DNA from: Isoetes taiwanensis
Lineage: Eukaryota; Streptophyta; Lycopodiopsida; Isoetales; Isoetaceae
Reading direction: 5' to 3'
NCBI GenBank assembly: GCA_021234155.1
Contig: JAJEKV010000184.1
Span: 434,001 to 498,000 of the forward strand
DNA: 64,000 bases
This document shows, piece after piece, positions 38,130-51,269 of this stretch. The number at the start of each line of letters is the position of its first letter. The stretch's first letter is position 1. The notes under the pieces were generated by a model. It worked only from the letters and a program-made list of their open reading frames with translations, was not told the DNA's origin and did no database searches. The position numbers were made by a program, and so were the translations under genes.

Positions 38130-41100
38130 GCTGCAATTATTCATCAGGTCGGAATCTGCAAGAAGTAAATCCATCCTGTGATGGATTAAAATGCATTTCA
38201 GGGATTGACCCTATTATCAGAGCTACATTGACCGATTCGACATATATCCCACGTGCTTTGTGACAATATGAAGCCCTTAGACCATTGAACCTTCAAATTA
38301 TTCAATATTGCTTTTCTTTTTTAGGTTAAAACAACCTTTAACTTATTTCACCATGACTACAAGTTCAACACCTTCATATTTTCTACAAGGGGAGCTAAGA
38401 TATGTATCATTCCCTCCATGTGATATTCATGACACTTAAAAAGTATGCTAAAATCAATAGGTAGATAACAACTTAGTATGCTAAGATCTTAGACTTCACA
38501 AAATGAATAGGCTATATATTCAATGATCGGTAACTTATTCTCAGAACATATTTCTTTAAGCCCTAATATGGATCAATTAAGAAAATCTTTAAAAGGAATT
38601 GATCAAGGAATGGATCTTTCATGGCAAGGGCTTTTTTCTTCCCCTTCCCATGAAGAAGACCCAACCAACCCAAATAAAAAATGCAAATGTTTATATAACA
38701 ATGGTTTTTTCCATTCATGATTGTGGGATATATAAACACCGGAATTGATTGTATCGAATATTACACAGCTCATTTGGTTTAGGGTTCATTTTTGTTACAG
38801 GGTCAAACCCGCAATACAACCGTGTCGATGCGTCGATTTTATTCGTAATAATGAATCAAGAATACTTGTTAGGTTCTCGCTACATAAACAACCCATTTGG
38901 TTTATGCCCAAGATATTTCAAACACAAAGAATAAGGTGGCCAGTTTGGGCCCCAACATGGAACAATCAAGAAGGAAACCCAAAGAATGGGACACAATTAC
39001 GCATACACAAATATACAATTTTCATAACTTCCAAAAATAGAGCAGGATATAAGTCCGACATTCACATATGAACATATCTCATATTCAAGATGCAAATCAA
39101 CAAAGACAATCTAAGTCCAAAATTTGACTTCAACAAGTGTTTTTGATTATGAAAAAAATCAAACATGAACAACAAAAAAAAGGAATTACATCAATCTATT
39201 TTTCGCCCTAAGTACTCTTCAATCAGCTTGTCTTATAGCTTCAAGTATATCGCTCCTCATCTTATCAACTCATTCTTCATCACTTAGCACATCAGGCATA
39301 TATCTCTCGATTTTCCTCGCGATCATTCTCATCAAGTGTGAATATCCTTAACTCCCTTTGACATGATGCTTAGCTCACCATGGAAACTCGACCAATAGCG
39401 CAGACTTGTGTTGCAAACACTATGGCTTTTTCTTCATTCCTACAAAGTTTGTATGGATGATCTGTTCTTTGAAGCTTTCATAATATATGCCTTCTAGGAC
39501 ACTTTTCACCTTTTTAAAACCATACACCATTCTTTTTTCAAAATCGAACCAATAGAATGCATCTCTTTGTGCATTTCACCATCCAAAAATCAGATCCTTT
39601 ATTATTATTTGGTGCAAATAACCGCAGTTATCACCCAATTTTAAGAGCACTAGCTAAGACATCCCGACTTAATAGAGAATAGAGCTCTTTGAGACTTCCA
39701 GCTCTCCACCATATCGTTCAAATTCAATTGTAGGCTCTACTACCACTAACTCCCATTCATCAACGTATGCCTTGTTCTCACATCCATCCTAATGTCCATC
39801 CAAGCAAAGAACTACAAAAGCATGATAACTTCATGGTAGTATGCAACATTGTGTTTGGATCAAGATTGAAGGCATGAACACAATGAATGTTTCTCGATCC
39901 TTTATTGTGTTTGCTTCCCACGCCTTTAGACTCGGCCCAGAAAAATTTTAAGGACCTATAATTTTGTATATATATAATGAATTGGCCATTCTTTGTAAAA
40001 TATACCTTCAAAAGTGTAGCATGAACTTGCCATTTTTCCCATTTTTCTAATGTGGATGCAACCCAATTGGCAATTTTCAACCAAATATCTAATATCTTTG
40101 TAGCTCAAATGGCATTTTTAGCTAGATTCTTATTAAATATAGCTAGTTGCACAAACATAAAGAAATCGCTACCTATATAATAAATGTACATATTGTATGA
40201 ATTTGAATTCATACCCCATGTATCTCAATAATGCACATTGTCAGTAGGGGAGAATTGAAAATTGATGCCTAATCTTCAGAAGAGGATTGAAAAGTGCCTC
40301 ACATTTGATTTTTCAAAAGAGCGATTATTCTTAAAGTTGGTAGATATATTTAGAAATAAAAATTTCTTCTAATGTTGGCCCCCATAAGTGACGAACTTAT
40401 GAGGGGGGCCCAAGATTTTAACTTACTTTAAGGCATTTTGGCCAAGTGGCCTAAATGGCCATTCCATAAGCATATCTAGTTCTCACTTGGGACCTAATTG
40501 GCCCCAAAAGCCCATACCACTCCAATTAGCAAACATCTAATTGGCCATTCTAATGTCGTGAATAGGTAATAAAGTGCCATGAAATGGCGAATTTGTGGGG
40601 TAGTTCAGTAGGTAAGGCACTTACTAAGCCGGCCGTCAGATTTTGCCCTAACCCGTAATTTGTGGCCAAACGGATTCACGCCACTAAAAATTTCGACCGT
40701 CAACACCGTAACTTCCCAAAAAATATCTTCACAAAGATCTTGTTGTGAGTAAGGGAAGAAATTCCATGGGAAAATTTTTGCAAAATGCCCACAACGCCAT
40801 GTGCATTTTCAAGCTTTATATCAGGAAACAAGAGTTGCACTGACTAATCCACCTCTTCGCCTCCGCAACTTGCCATCGCCAGGCCACCGAGAACCAAAAT
40901 AACTCCACATCATCCTGCACTGTGTTTCAATCGAAAATAGAACAAAATACATTGGACGAGTCACCAGATGATACTCCATCGCACTGCACTCCAATGCCTT
41001 TGGGTTTTAGCCCTTTGGCCTCCCATGTACCCCAAATGCATCTTAAAACAATGTTGTACAAAGAGAGTATCATGTTTCTGTCATCGTGAGATATAGAAGT

Positions 41101-43560
41101 GTGTTTTTTTACTTAATTTGCCCACTTTCATCCACATGATAAGTAATGTGAACAAGGATTGTTACCGAATGCTGCACCAATACCCAGATTGCACTTCAAG
41201 ACGCTCTTTGAAGGTGTAGTTCTCGCAAAATCCACCACCCGGAGACCACTACATCCGAGGGTAGATTTTCCAACAGCCACCTAAATTGCTTTGTCTTGCC
41301 ATTTGTACTAAAGTTATGCAAAGGAAACCTCTTTAATCTATCAATTAACTTCTCCACAAATTCTTAGAAGTGGTCTTTTGTATTGATGCTTCGTAATCTT
41401 CCTTTGGTTTCCTATTCTTGCCCAAATTCTCGCACTTCATAGTCCAAATACTCCCAATTCAGCTTCCTCGCATCACTCAATTCAAGAGGACATATATGCA
41501 ACTTGAGATGCCATTACTGGCTGGGCACCATAAAGGTAGTCCTTCCTATGGAACTCATCATCAACTTTTTTTGACAAACAATGCACCTCCATAACTCATG
41601 TGTTGAAGAGAATATTAACGCAGTGAGCATTACAAGTGCACGATGGTGAGGTTCACATACACTACAAGTACATTCACAAGGTTCGTAATGCTTTCTTCAT
41701 CATTGTTTTTGAATGCATCAAGCAAAGATTCCAAAGCCTAACATGATAAATACAACAAATGTATTATAGTCTTTAGCTTCACCCACAAACCATGGTTTAA
41801 CTTTTGAAAAGATCTTGCTCCTACCTTTTAGCTTCGTGGTATTCTTTTTTGAACCGCTTCACAATTGCATCCGTAAGAATATATGTTAGCATGCAAAATA
41901 ACTCTCAAAGTATAGCACAAAAAAGAGGAATACAAACCATAACTACCACATACCTCACTTTACTACTATAAACCATAACCAAGCATTATATACCACTTTA
42001 CTAGCCTTCCACTTACTACTACCACTGGGTTCCAAGAGTGCACTCCAACTATGTTTAAAGCACATACCATTATGGCTGCACCCTAACTATGTTGAAACAC
42101 TCACACCATTATATAGTTGCACTCAAACTATATGTGAATATGGTTTGAGATCCACTATATCTCCAAGAATACACTCGGTTGAAACAAACCACTATAGTTG
42201 GAAACAAATCCATTGAAGATCAAGGGCACAAATGAAATTATAGGTTAAAAACACAAGCCACTATGGCTAGACTGTAAAACCATTGTAGCTCAATAATTGA
42301 TGCAAAGAACTATAAAATTAGATATAATTAGATAAACTTTTTAATTCAAATCCACTATAGCAAACCTGCTTTTGAAAAACCTCAACTAAAAAAATCAAAG
42401 GAAGAGATAAGAAGAGATACCAACCCGAGATTGTTCCCAAGCAGATAATGTGTTGTATGCTCCTCTCTAATATTTCGCTCTAGTCTCTAAATTTTACATC
42501 CTTAGTATTTGGAGAAACTTCTAGTGTTTGAGGTCCAAAATGTTTGTACAACTGTAATAATTGAATCCGAGATAGAGTCACACCTTTTAGATCTTTTTAT
42601 AATACACCCACTTTCCTCCATTGCAATCAATTTTTCTCTGCTTTTCTTAGCAGCTGAAATATTTCTGATGAACATCAAGTAGCTTTCCAATTTTCTCGCA
42701 TATCAAATTCTATTTTCTCCACCAACCGCCATAACCAAACAACTTTTGGCAGCCAAACAATCCAAATTTGTAGACCATTTCACTCAGCCCTAATAGACTT
42801 CCCCGATGTTACTTATCATTTGGTTTCTTGCTTTTTAAGTCCCCTCGTGATCATCTCCCACACCCATCCAATGCCTTATGTCAATAAAGTAATTTAGAAT
42901 CTTTTTTCATTTGCACACTCATATGCTTGCATTCAAGAATGATTCCACCGTATTCACACACCCACTCTCCTCTCCCATGGCTATGCTTCTTTTCTACTCC
43001 AAAACATGCATTGCTAATCAGAAACCAATTTTTTTTTTCCAAGGCGGCATGCTTTTTCCTTCCTCGCTTTCTCTTGTTCTTTTCTTCCCTCCTTCCCGAA
43101 ATTTTTGCCTTCGTGCTGCCAGTCCGCCTCCTAATCCGATTCCAATAGTTCAATCCCCGATTCCATTCCATTTCTTCAAGAAAACATTCAATTTAAAATT
43201 ATCTCCTCATGCAATGCCAAATGTTAGAAGGATTCACAATTGGATCGTCATGCAATGTTAGGAAACATGCAATGATCGTAATGCACTGGATCGAGCAACC
43301 CGATCCCGCCATGTTCCCAATTTTGCATTTCATACACCGTAGTAATTCAGTAATACCACGCATTCTTGCCAGAACTAGCTAATAGAACAAATTTCCAATT
43401 AATGCAATTTGTAGTTTTTTAGTATTAATGCCTATATGTTCAACCACTTCTGACCTATATTTCAAACTTTCTTGGGGGACTTGACCACATTTCAAAACTA
43501 TTCTAGGGGACAGGGGGGCCAAATCACAATAGTACAATGGCCCACTTACCAGATCAACCC
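38130..43560. other. AT-rich stretch without a supportable gene
   Basis: More than 5 kb with only short frames, none showing a family motif. Minus-strand sequence at 39.2-41.8 kb has scattered protein-like bits (for example FFWAESKGVGSKHNKGSRN near 39.9 kb and DAFKNNDEESITNLVNVL near 41.7 kb), suggesting a very old coding relic, but frames change every few dozen bases. A tRNA A-box-like word is at 40600. I see no rRNA, tRNA or complete gene. Confidence 0.5.
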
Positions 43561-43572
43561 GGCCTAACTGCA

Positions 43573-46487
43573 TTAGCGACAGTTAGCCGGAGGAGACTTG
43601 CTAAGGAGTCCTACACTTGAATGCATCTCTCGCCTCTTTGGATTCGGTATCAGCAATTCCAGATTACCGTAGCTTCAAATCCAACCCGCCGATCGAGCGT
43701 CATGTTCGAACCGCCCTCCTAGTTTGGTAACCGCCAAACTAACCGTAGGACACCATTTAACTGCTTGAATGTGGATTAGCCCGGAATCTTAAGTCATTGA
43801 GGCTTACTAGAGTTGTGGATGGTTTATTCTCAAAGATTCTCACCATGTTATAAAGAAACCACACCGCTTTTGTTATTCTCGAATGCTTTTAATCTCGGAT
43901 CCGAAGTTGTGAAGTTCCATAGCTTGGTTGTGGGAAACCAAGAACCTTTTGTTGTTGATCAAAAGTTTTATAAGAATCTAAGAATTGATTCGCTTATTTC
44001 TATCTATTAACCGTTTTTCAAAGTGGGTGGAAAATCTTTAAGAATCCTTTAAACCATATTAATTGGTATCAGAAGCAGCCTATCCTCCTACCGATCAATG
44101 GCCCAACGCTATCGTTATCAGCACAACAGCCAGCCTTGTCCAATGCCGCCTACATCGCATCCTGGGCGAAGTTGCCTCATGCCTACCATATACGACAAAA
44201 AGTGGAATTGCTGTCTGTCTTCAGATCGGCTTCCTTTCCAGATATTTATTTGTAACCTTTCAGAACCACCTCCCTTCGCCTAATGGTCCTCCACCAAGAA
44301 TTTCTCCACCGCCCCCAAGCCGAGAAAATGGTTAGGAGAAAGCATCATCAGCCTTCCAAAGCGTAAGCCGACAAAGCCCGCCAAGGTTGTCGGGCCATCA
44401 CTGGGGAAAAGTTCTTTGAACGCAGGCAGCAACGATGTGGAAAGACCGCAGTTCATGGATACCTATCTAAAAGATCAAGCCCAAGCATGGCGGCAAGGCA
44501 GACGAGAATGTGATTCCAGATCACCACGAAAGCCAAAACCAAGATTTGACACACATTATTTGCCCCCACTATCACAAAGGAGCCGCGAGGGAATGGATCA
44601 AGGTGGGGAAAACAGAGAGTATCTCAGTCCCACACTCCAAACTCTTACTTCCACTTAGCGGCATTAATATGAATCGATGGGAGAGCTCGAGAAAATATGT
44701 CGGGCTGATAGGGGATCGAGATGCCATGCTAGGATGGAAATATTCCACCCCAAAGATTTAAATGAAGTTGAGAAACTAGCATCTCCCAAGTAAAGGAACG
44801 AAAATAGATCCCAAACTAGAAATTTGATTTCGGATGAAGACACCGATGATCAAGAGGATAAAAAAGAGTAGCAAAGAGAAGAATGAAGTACAAGGAATCT
44901 CCAGAAGTTTAAGAAGAGGAAAAAATAACCCAAGAACTGTGAATGGTTCTAAAAAGAGGTGGGAAGAGGGAGGTCAAGGTAGACCGGAGGAAGGAAACTA
45001 GGGAGCCAAAGGGAGGTTGTTATAGATGTGCGGAGGAAAACATTACCTATGGGATTGCCCGTCGAGGGAGGGATCACAAAGGTTGAGCCACCCAAACCCT
45101 CGGGGCAGGCACAAATGTGATGCTATTGAAGGTCCCAAACCCAGGATATACCGACCCTCTAAAGTCACTGATGAGCCAAGAAAGGAAGTGTAAGTTTGAA
45201 GATGAGGAATTAAAAGCAAAGGCTAATGCCAAAGAACGGAATGGTCTAAATGGGAACTCTGTAAACATAGTTAAAATTTATACCTTTTAGGGTAAATTTT
45301 GCAAGATTTGGATTTGCAAGATTTGATTTTGTATGTTGAATTTCGTGGTGGAATGAAAAATTAAACCATTGGCGTAAATATGGTGCATTAGATGTACTTT
45401 GAAGAATGGCAAATTGGTAGTTGTTGCACAGGCCTCGATAAAATTTACATCAAGATCGTGGAGATACAATGATTGGGCATCGCGGAGATGTTAAATTAAG
45501 TAGTACCATGGAGGCATGACACACCCACCTGCCACGGACATCCATAACCGCTGATCACATTCGCGTGACTCAGGGAAACCTCTTCAACGCAATTTGCTCG
45601 TAAATCACCCTGTGTTTTATCGATCCATCCTCAGCTAAGCCCGTGCCATCTTACCCATCTCTACTAAGGACGGAACCCATTATGGAGCATGCTAGAGGAA
45701 TGGTCCAGAGAATTAAGGCAATGGGGCATAATAATATCAAGGGTACAAGAATTGGCAAAAGAGCAAGATAATAATTTCAAATATTAGAAAAGAATAGGCA
45801 GATAATCTTCATGCAACCATATCTTAAAAGTGCCAAGTGAGGATATTTTAAAGAAAAGGGAAGGTTCATGCAATTATTTAGCAAAAGTGGGCATTATCAG
45901 AATAGAAACAGGAACGTTGGCTTTGACAAAAGGCAGCGTCGAACTATAGAACAAAAGCGAGCGCGGCCGAACCGCGTATTAGCGACAGGTTAAGAAAGCG
46001 GGAGGAGACTTTGCTAAGGACCCGCGGCACCAGCAATCGACCTCGCCCCTGATTCGGCACCAGCAACCCAGATTTCGTAGCTTAAACCAACCCATGCCGC
46101 GTTTCTAAATCCGGCCCTCCTAGTTTGCAATCCGGCCTCAACCAACCGTAGGACACTATTTAATTGCTTGAATGTGGGATTTAGCCCGAATCTTAAGCTG
46201 TGGTTATTTTGGAGGCTTACTAGAGTCAGTACTTGCCGCATTCCGAAACATTCTGACCACAAGAGAAGAAACCGTGGCCAATCTGTTTGTTATTCCCTGA
46301 ATTTTTGACTTAATCCGTGGATCCGTTGGTGGAAACTGAAGTTCTATAGCTTTGGTTAGTAGGGAAACCAAGAACCATTGTTGTTGATCAAAGCCTTATA
46401 AGAATTCCAAGAATGATTCGTTTGTTTCTATCTATTAACTGCTCCTTCAAAGTGGATAAAATCTTTAAGAATCCTTAAACCATAATA
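43573..46487 (+). mobile_element. Small gag-only LTR retrotransposon
   Basis: Two direct repeats of about 490-510 bases (43573-44062 and 45979-46487) share ttagcgaca, ggaggagact, accgtaggacac, ctatttaattgcttgaatgt-like, and ctttaagaatcctt words in order and bound the element. A primer-binding site, tggtatcagaagc, starts at 44064 directly after the left LTR, complementary to the 3' end of plant initiator Met-tRNA. The interior of about 1.9 kb carries only gag-like sequence, with no RT or integrase, so it must depend on another element for movement. The copy has many indels. Confidence 0.75.
44090..45090 (+). pseudogene. Gag remnant with broken CCHC zinc knuckle
   Basis: Frame pieces include YLKDQAQAWRQG at 44460 and, in another frame, HYHKGAAREWIKVGKTE near 44570. 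Near 45014 the sequence encodes CYRC in one frame and, after an apparent single-base slip, HYLWDCPSREGS in another: together the C-x2-C-x4-H-x4-C pattern of a retrotransposon nucleocapsid. Basic sequence precedes it. No protease or RT follows. Confidence 0.6.
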
Positions 46488-46494
46488 GGACCAA

Positions 46495-47290
46495 TATCTC
46501 GTGATGGAAATCTCTAGCCTGGATTGGTTGTAGCTTGATTACTTTGATAGCTGATTGAAACCAGTTTTGGTTGACCCCTTTGTAAGACATCAGCAAACCC
46601 ACCTTCCTCTATTTTCTCCTTGAAGTTTTGTCATGTCTTAGGCGGTGATTCAGGCACTCGGCCAAAAACCAGTTCCCTCCCGAATTCGAAGTTTGGCTTG
46701 CCTCGAGGACCGAACCCACGCATCAAAAATAAGAGAAATTTCTTGGACCTATTATAGATAAGTCAAACTTTTCCCAGAAGTGTAGGGACATTTGAGGCTT
46801 CTGATCCCTCGGTCTCATGCCCATATGCAACAAAATATATATCATAAGCTACACCAATCAAGACTATTACACGACAGAAATATTGCTAGAAATGCGCCTA
46901 ACATGAATATACTTTTACGACCAACGTAGAAAGAAAAGCAAAAGTGATTCGGGAAGTGAATATACCAAAAGGACCTGTTGTTCGAGAAGATGAGCACTAT
47001 GGGTTCAGATATAGATTCATTGAAAATAAAAGAAAGCATGTCGTCTTTGAGTGTATGCGTTTTCGCAATATAGGAGTAAACCGGATTAGAAGCTTGTTGA
47101 AGAATGTGATACACCTTTCAATTTAAGAATTTGGTTGTGTAATTCTCGTAACTTTTAAGTTCGGCGTATCCTCCGTAAGCATTAATTGAACTCTACAATG
47201 TAAAATGTATCAGATGCTGAACCTCGCCTAGAACCATACCCACATACATACCGGCATTGCAATTTGGAGGAACTCTGACGATGTTCTTGC
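46495..47290 (-). pseudogene. Fragment of a receptor kinase like the one at 8.6 kb
   Basis: Sequence at 46495-46640 matches the complement of the kinase glycine-loop region at about 9450-9600 (shared words: ttgatagctgattgaa-like, ccagttttggt, catcagcaaa, ttctccttgaa). Similarity continues through the juxtamembrane part and, weakly, to the extracellular part near 47250. All frames are broken. The right LTR of the gag-only element ends only about 10 bases to its left, so that insertion probably removed the rest of the kinase domain. Confidence 0.65.
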
Positions 47291-47345
47291 CAGCGCATTG
47301 TTAATCAACAAATAGCACACCTACATCCATCCACCATCTACCTAT

Positions 47346-47482
47346 CTAATGGTTCTTTGTGAATTGAAGGATTAGAAAGTGGCGACAATTCAATCTTTAA
47401 CCCAGCCATAAATATTCATCTAATGGTCTCTAAAAATTGAAGGATTAGAAAGTGGCGACAATTCAATTCAACCCGTACCATA
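47346..47482. repeat. Direct duplication, about 70-bp unit, two copies
   Basis: atctaatggttctttgtgaattg / atctaatggtctctaaaaattg, each followed by an almost identical aaggattagaaagtggcgac block and attcaa, then accca/acccgtaccata. Non-coding. Confidence 0.8.
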
Positions 47483-47489
47483 AAACGAT

Positions 47490-49080
47490 TTCAAGGAGGT
47501 ATTTTGCCTAATCAACATTCCTGACGTAAAATATAGCCCCGTGCTGGCAAATTATAAAATACCCCCTCTTCGTGGAGGCCGAGGCTTGTCCCACTTTGAA
47601 GGTCAACGGAGGCCAACGCAAACGCCGCCGGGGGTCTGCCCTATTTATTTACAAAAATCGGAACTCTGTGGCTCTGTATCGACATTTTTACTAGTACTGG
47701 TATGCAGGTTTGCGTTTTTCTTCACCAGTACCTAAACCATGCTGGGATCCAAGCAAATACTTATTAACCAAACAAATATTTCTTTTCCTTTGTATTTTTG
47801 TATCAGTTTTCATTCCTTCTTGCCTGCCTGGTTTTTCCGAGCACCACTTAGTATCTTATAGAGCCTGACGCACGTGTCCTACTTTGCTACTGTCCCTTAT
47901 GGAATGAGAACGTTAATGCAGATGCATTCTCAATGTAGTTAGCTAACTGTTTCTACTCTTAAATTTTGTGTGCATCTAGGTATAACAAATACGAATTGAG
48001 CTTCATGTTCTTAAATATCTGTCTTTACATGCTCCCTGCATTTGATTTTGAAAATGCCACCCCGTCGTAATGAGCTTTGTTTGTTGTAGAATAGAATATA
48101 GAGTCATCGAGGGAGTTGCAATTCATTTTAAGATTCTTGTACTTTGATAACAAAATAGGTTGCTCTGTATGTGATGTCTCTATCACATCCATGCCATTTA
48201 AAATGGTCATGAGATCAATCTATGTATTATTAGCAGGCTTGCCTTTTATTACGTATGTACCATGAAAGGAATAAAAGAAAGACTGTAGTCTGTTGGACAA
48301 ACATAATGCACAATTTTGCTCAATGTATATGGCAGATCGGGAACCATGCTCTTGATTAGAATGGCACACCGCCTCCAAGGTTTCTGAAGCCATTGAAGCT
48401 ACTGCTGTCGAATACAACAGAGCAAGAGTAAATTGTTTTCTTTATTCAGGAGAAATAATATGCAGTGCCGCCTGTCCCTGAATGGTCGTACCCTAGTTGC
48501 AAGTTACTCTCCTATTTCACAATATAGAAACATATGCAAGAGTATGACGTGAAGTGGATTCAGATACTGCCATAGTATCTAACTTTGGCAAACTTTACGA
48601 TTTTGCCAAACTAAAGTACAGGAGCATTATTTGGCATTTTATTCAGGAACGTGGGTTACCTTCCGTCTTATTTATATAAAAATGTCTCTCGTCTACGATG
48701 AGAGACAAAAATGATCACTATGTGGCCTTGACCAGAGAGAGAGACTAGAGAGAGCAATTATTGTAGATGTGATTGTATAAAGACATAGTATTAGTAAAGT
48801 ACCCTTTTGTTATGTGTTTCAAAGCATTTTTGTTCCTATTATCAAATTGTGATGAGCCAGTCTGGCAACCCAGAAATCTGCAATTGAAGCTAATTCTAAG
48901 AGAAGAGAAAGAAAACTGTGGAGAGAAAAATGTTTCCACTTCTCACTGGAAATTTTTCATTTATGCATGATTACACAGTCCTGCGCATATAAATATTTGT
49001 CAACAAAAATATGAAAACTAAAATTTTATACGCATCACCAACCAATACCGCAAAAGAATCCCCCTGAACAGCAACGCGAC
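47490..49080. other. No supportable gene
   Basis: Short ORFs only, on both strands, without family motifs. The 62-aa minus frame at 48025-48210 and others are not supported. Confidence 0.45.
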
Positions 49081-49083
49081 AAA

Positions 49084-50770
49084 TCAACTTTGAAGCCATC
49101 CGCCCGCCACCCACAATGGAGAAGGAGAAAATTTGAGGTTGAGGTTAATTACCATGGTTTCAATCGATAGACTGATTGGGGCCAGTTCCAAACGCAGGAT
49201 TAAGTGACATGCTATGTTTTGGCAGCAAAGATATCCTTCAGAGTCACTTGTGGAGTGGACATGGTTTTGGATAGGTATTCTTCCCCATACGTGCAGAACA
49301 GAACACATGGAAGGGACGTTCAGATTCCAAGAAGACAAAAAGAAAAACCCAGCACCTCTCTTAGCTTCAACCTACAGATCTGTGAATTGCAAGGGCATCT
49401 ACAAGCTCAAAATGGGAAATACAATCTCCCTCCCAAAGGATGTAATGCTTGCAATGTTAAAAGAACCTGGCAGATCTAAAATGCTTCTCCCTGCTACAGT
49501 TTCCAGCATTATAACTCCAAACTGTAAACATCCATTTTGTTTATTTAGACCAGCAACCCAATGAGCAGTTTCTGGTGCTGATGTACAACGGTGTGCCTCT
49601 GATGGTCATAGGCAGTCATGGTCAAGCAGACCCATCCCCCGTCAAGCAACCTGCTACATCCGCCAAAATCAGCAAGCAACCTTGGGGATGAATTTTTCAT
49701 CAAGTAATATATTCTGAGGTTTGATCCAAATGAAATAATGTTTCCACATTCAGCCTGTGTAGATAATACATCCCAGATGCAACACCCGGTGATGATATTG
49801 CTTGAATTCTGTTTCCTAACTTAGCACTGTTCCTTTGGATTGGTGTTCTCGCAACGTCCTGTCTAGGTGAACCATTCACCATGAATTTATATACTAGAAT
49901 CATTTTACCATTATCTGCGCACAGCCGCTGTCAACCAGGTTCCAATGGTGTAACCGACAAGACCGAGATCCTCGCGCTGAAAGTCTTGCAAGTGTACTGG
50001 AGGTTTTGATCACTTTGACAGCCGCCAACACAGTACCTGTTTTGGTCCATCCTTAAAACATCAGCAAATCCTCCATCACCAATTTTTTCCTTGAATTTCT
50101 TAGTCATAATCCTCCTATCTCAGCGTAGGAAAACTTTTAGGCCCCTATAACACCCACTTCAACATCTGCAGAAATTAAAAGCCCAGGTGGCACTGGAAAC
50201 CTTGGTTTTACGCTTCACAAACAAACTGCCAATGAATAATTGCGCTAATTAACAATTAATTCCAGCAACCCCCCATAATTGCAATTCAATTGAATACTAG
50301 ACTTGGCTTTACCATTAACATAGATGAATGCAAGGTCAGTAGCATCAGAAGCAAAATATGAAGGAACCAGGGTTTTTCCAGCAGCAAGCGGTAATTACTG
50401 GATGCATTATAAAATGCAACATAATAGAGATTGTTTGATTGCAACTTATCTTCGCAATCCGGACGATGTGGTGGAAGAATAATAGACCGGTGAAATCAAA
50501 TGCATGAAGAATCAGGTTACTTGAGTAAGCGTTATGAATTTGGATGTATAATCACAAGGTTGCATCCCTTGCTTAGGATCTGTGGAATCAACCGCAGAGA
50601 AAGACTCGACAGAAGCAATTTAATTGGCCTGGATCACAGAAACCATAAGCCTAACATACATTTTTGTGTAGCGGCCAAAATGAAGAATTAGCGTTTCAAT
50701 AATGGGATTAAGATATGTTATCGTCAATGTGGTCAGTGGAACTCAACCATTTTGCCCTCCTTTCTGCTCT
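49084..50770 (-). pseudogene. Full-length but decayed receptor-kinase paralogue
   Basis: Collinear with the intact gene at 8596-10266: LVYKFMVNGS at about 49880, a degraded catalytic loop at 49700-49760 (FHLDQ... replacing LHLDLKPQN), the glycine-loop region near 50040-50110, juxtamembrane and extracellular parts to about 50680, and start-region words (cattttgccctcctttctgctctgaatg) at 50748-50775. Many single-base indels and substitutions break every frame. The preserved collinearity shows a DNA-level duplication rather than a retrocopy, although the gene is intronless anyway. Confidence 0.8.
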
Positions 50771-51260
50771 GAATGAATGAATGAATGAATAATTAGATCC
50801 CCTGCTGAAATTAAAGGCTGAGAACGTGAATGGCCCCTTCGCGTCGCCATTTCTTTTGGTCCACACCAATGTTCGACAAAACGTCAGGAAGGCTACGCAA
50901 CAACGAGATCATGGTGCGGAGGTTCCATGAAACAGTCCTGGGCTGGGACATTTGTATTTTGTTGTGAAAGTCAATTAGTCTAGCGGGCTAAAGGTTATGC
51001 AACGGACAGTTGTTAACACTGACTAAGCGTATGGATGGTAAGATGTCAACTGAATAAAACATATTCTGACATATCGTTTGTGATCATCGTCGTCATAATT
51101 TGTTGTCGGTTATGAAGAATCCAGTAACTATAGCGGCCACTTGCTATTCGTGGGACATCTAGACATCTCTGTCACAAGCCGTACATTCACAGACTGGTTC
51201 AAGGTGCATAAATTCAAGCATCTCTCAAGCATATTGCACGACATTCATACATGCCTCGTA
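50771..51260. repeat. Duplicated upstream flank of the kinase, with (gaat)n
   Basis: A (gaat)n microsatellite at about 50771-50793 is followed by gctgagaacgtgaatgg, shared with 10300-10320. Farther out, caagcatattgcacga (about 51225) parallels agtatattgcacga (about 10615). The duplicated segment thus extends about 0.4-0.5 kb beyond the start codon. Confidence 0.55.
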
Positions 51261-51269
51261 GGCTGCCCA

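Noticed and set aside
40590-40660. tRNA-like A box (tagttcagtaggtaaggcac)
   Set aside because: No acceptable B box or cloverleaf follows at the expected distance, so neither a tRNA nor a SINE can be supported.
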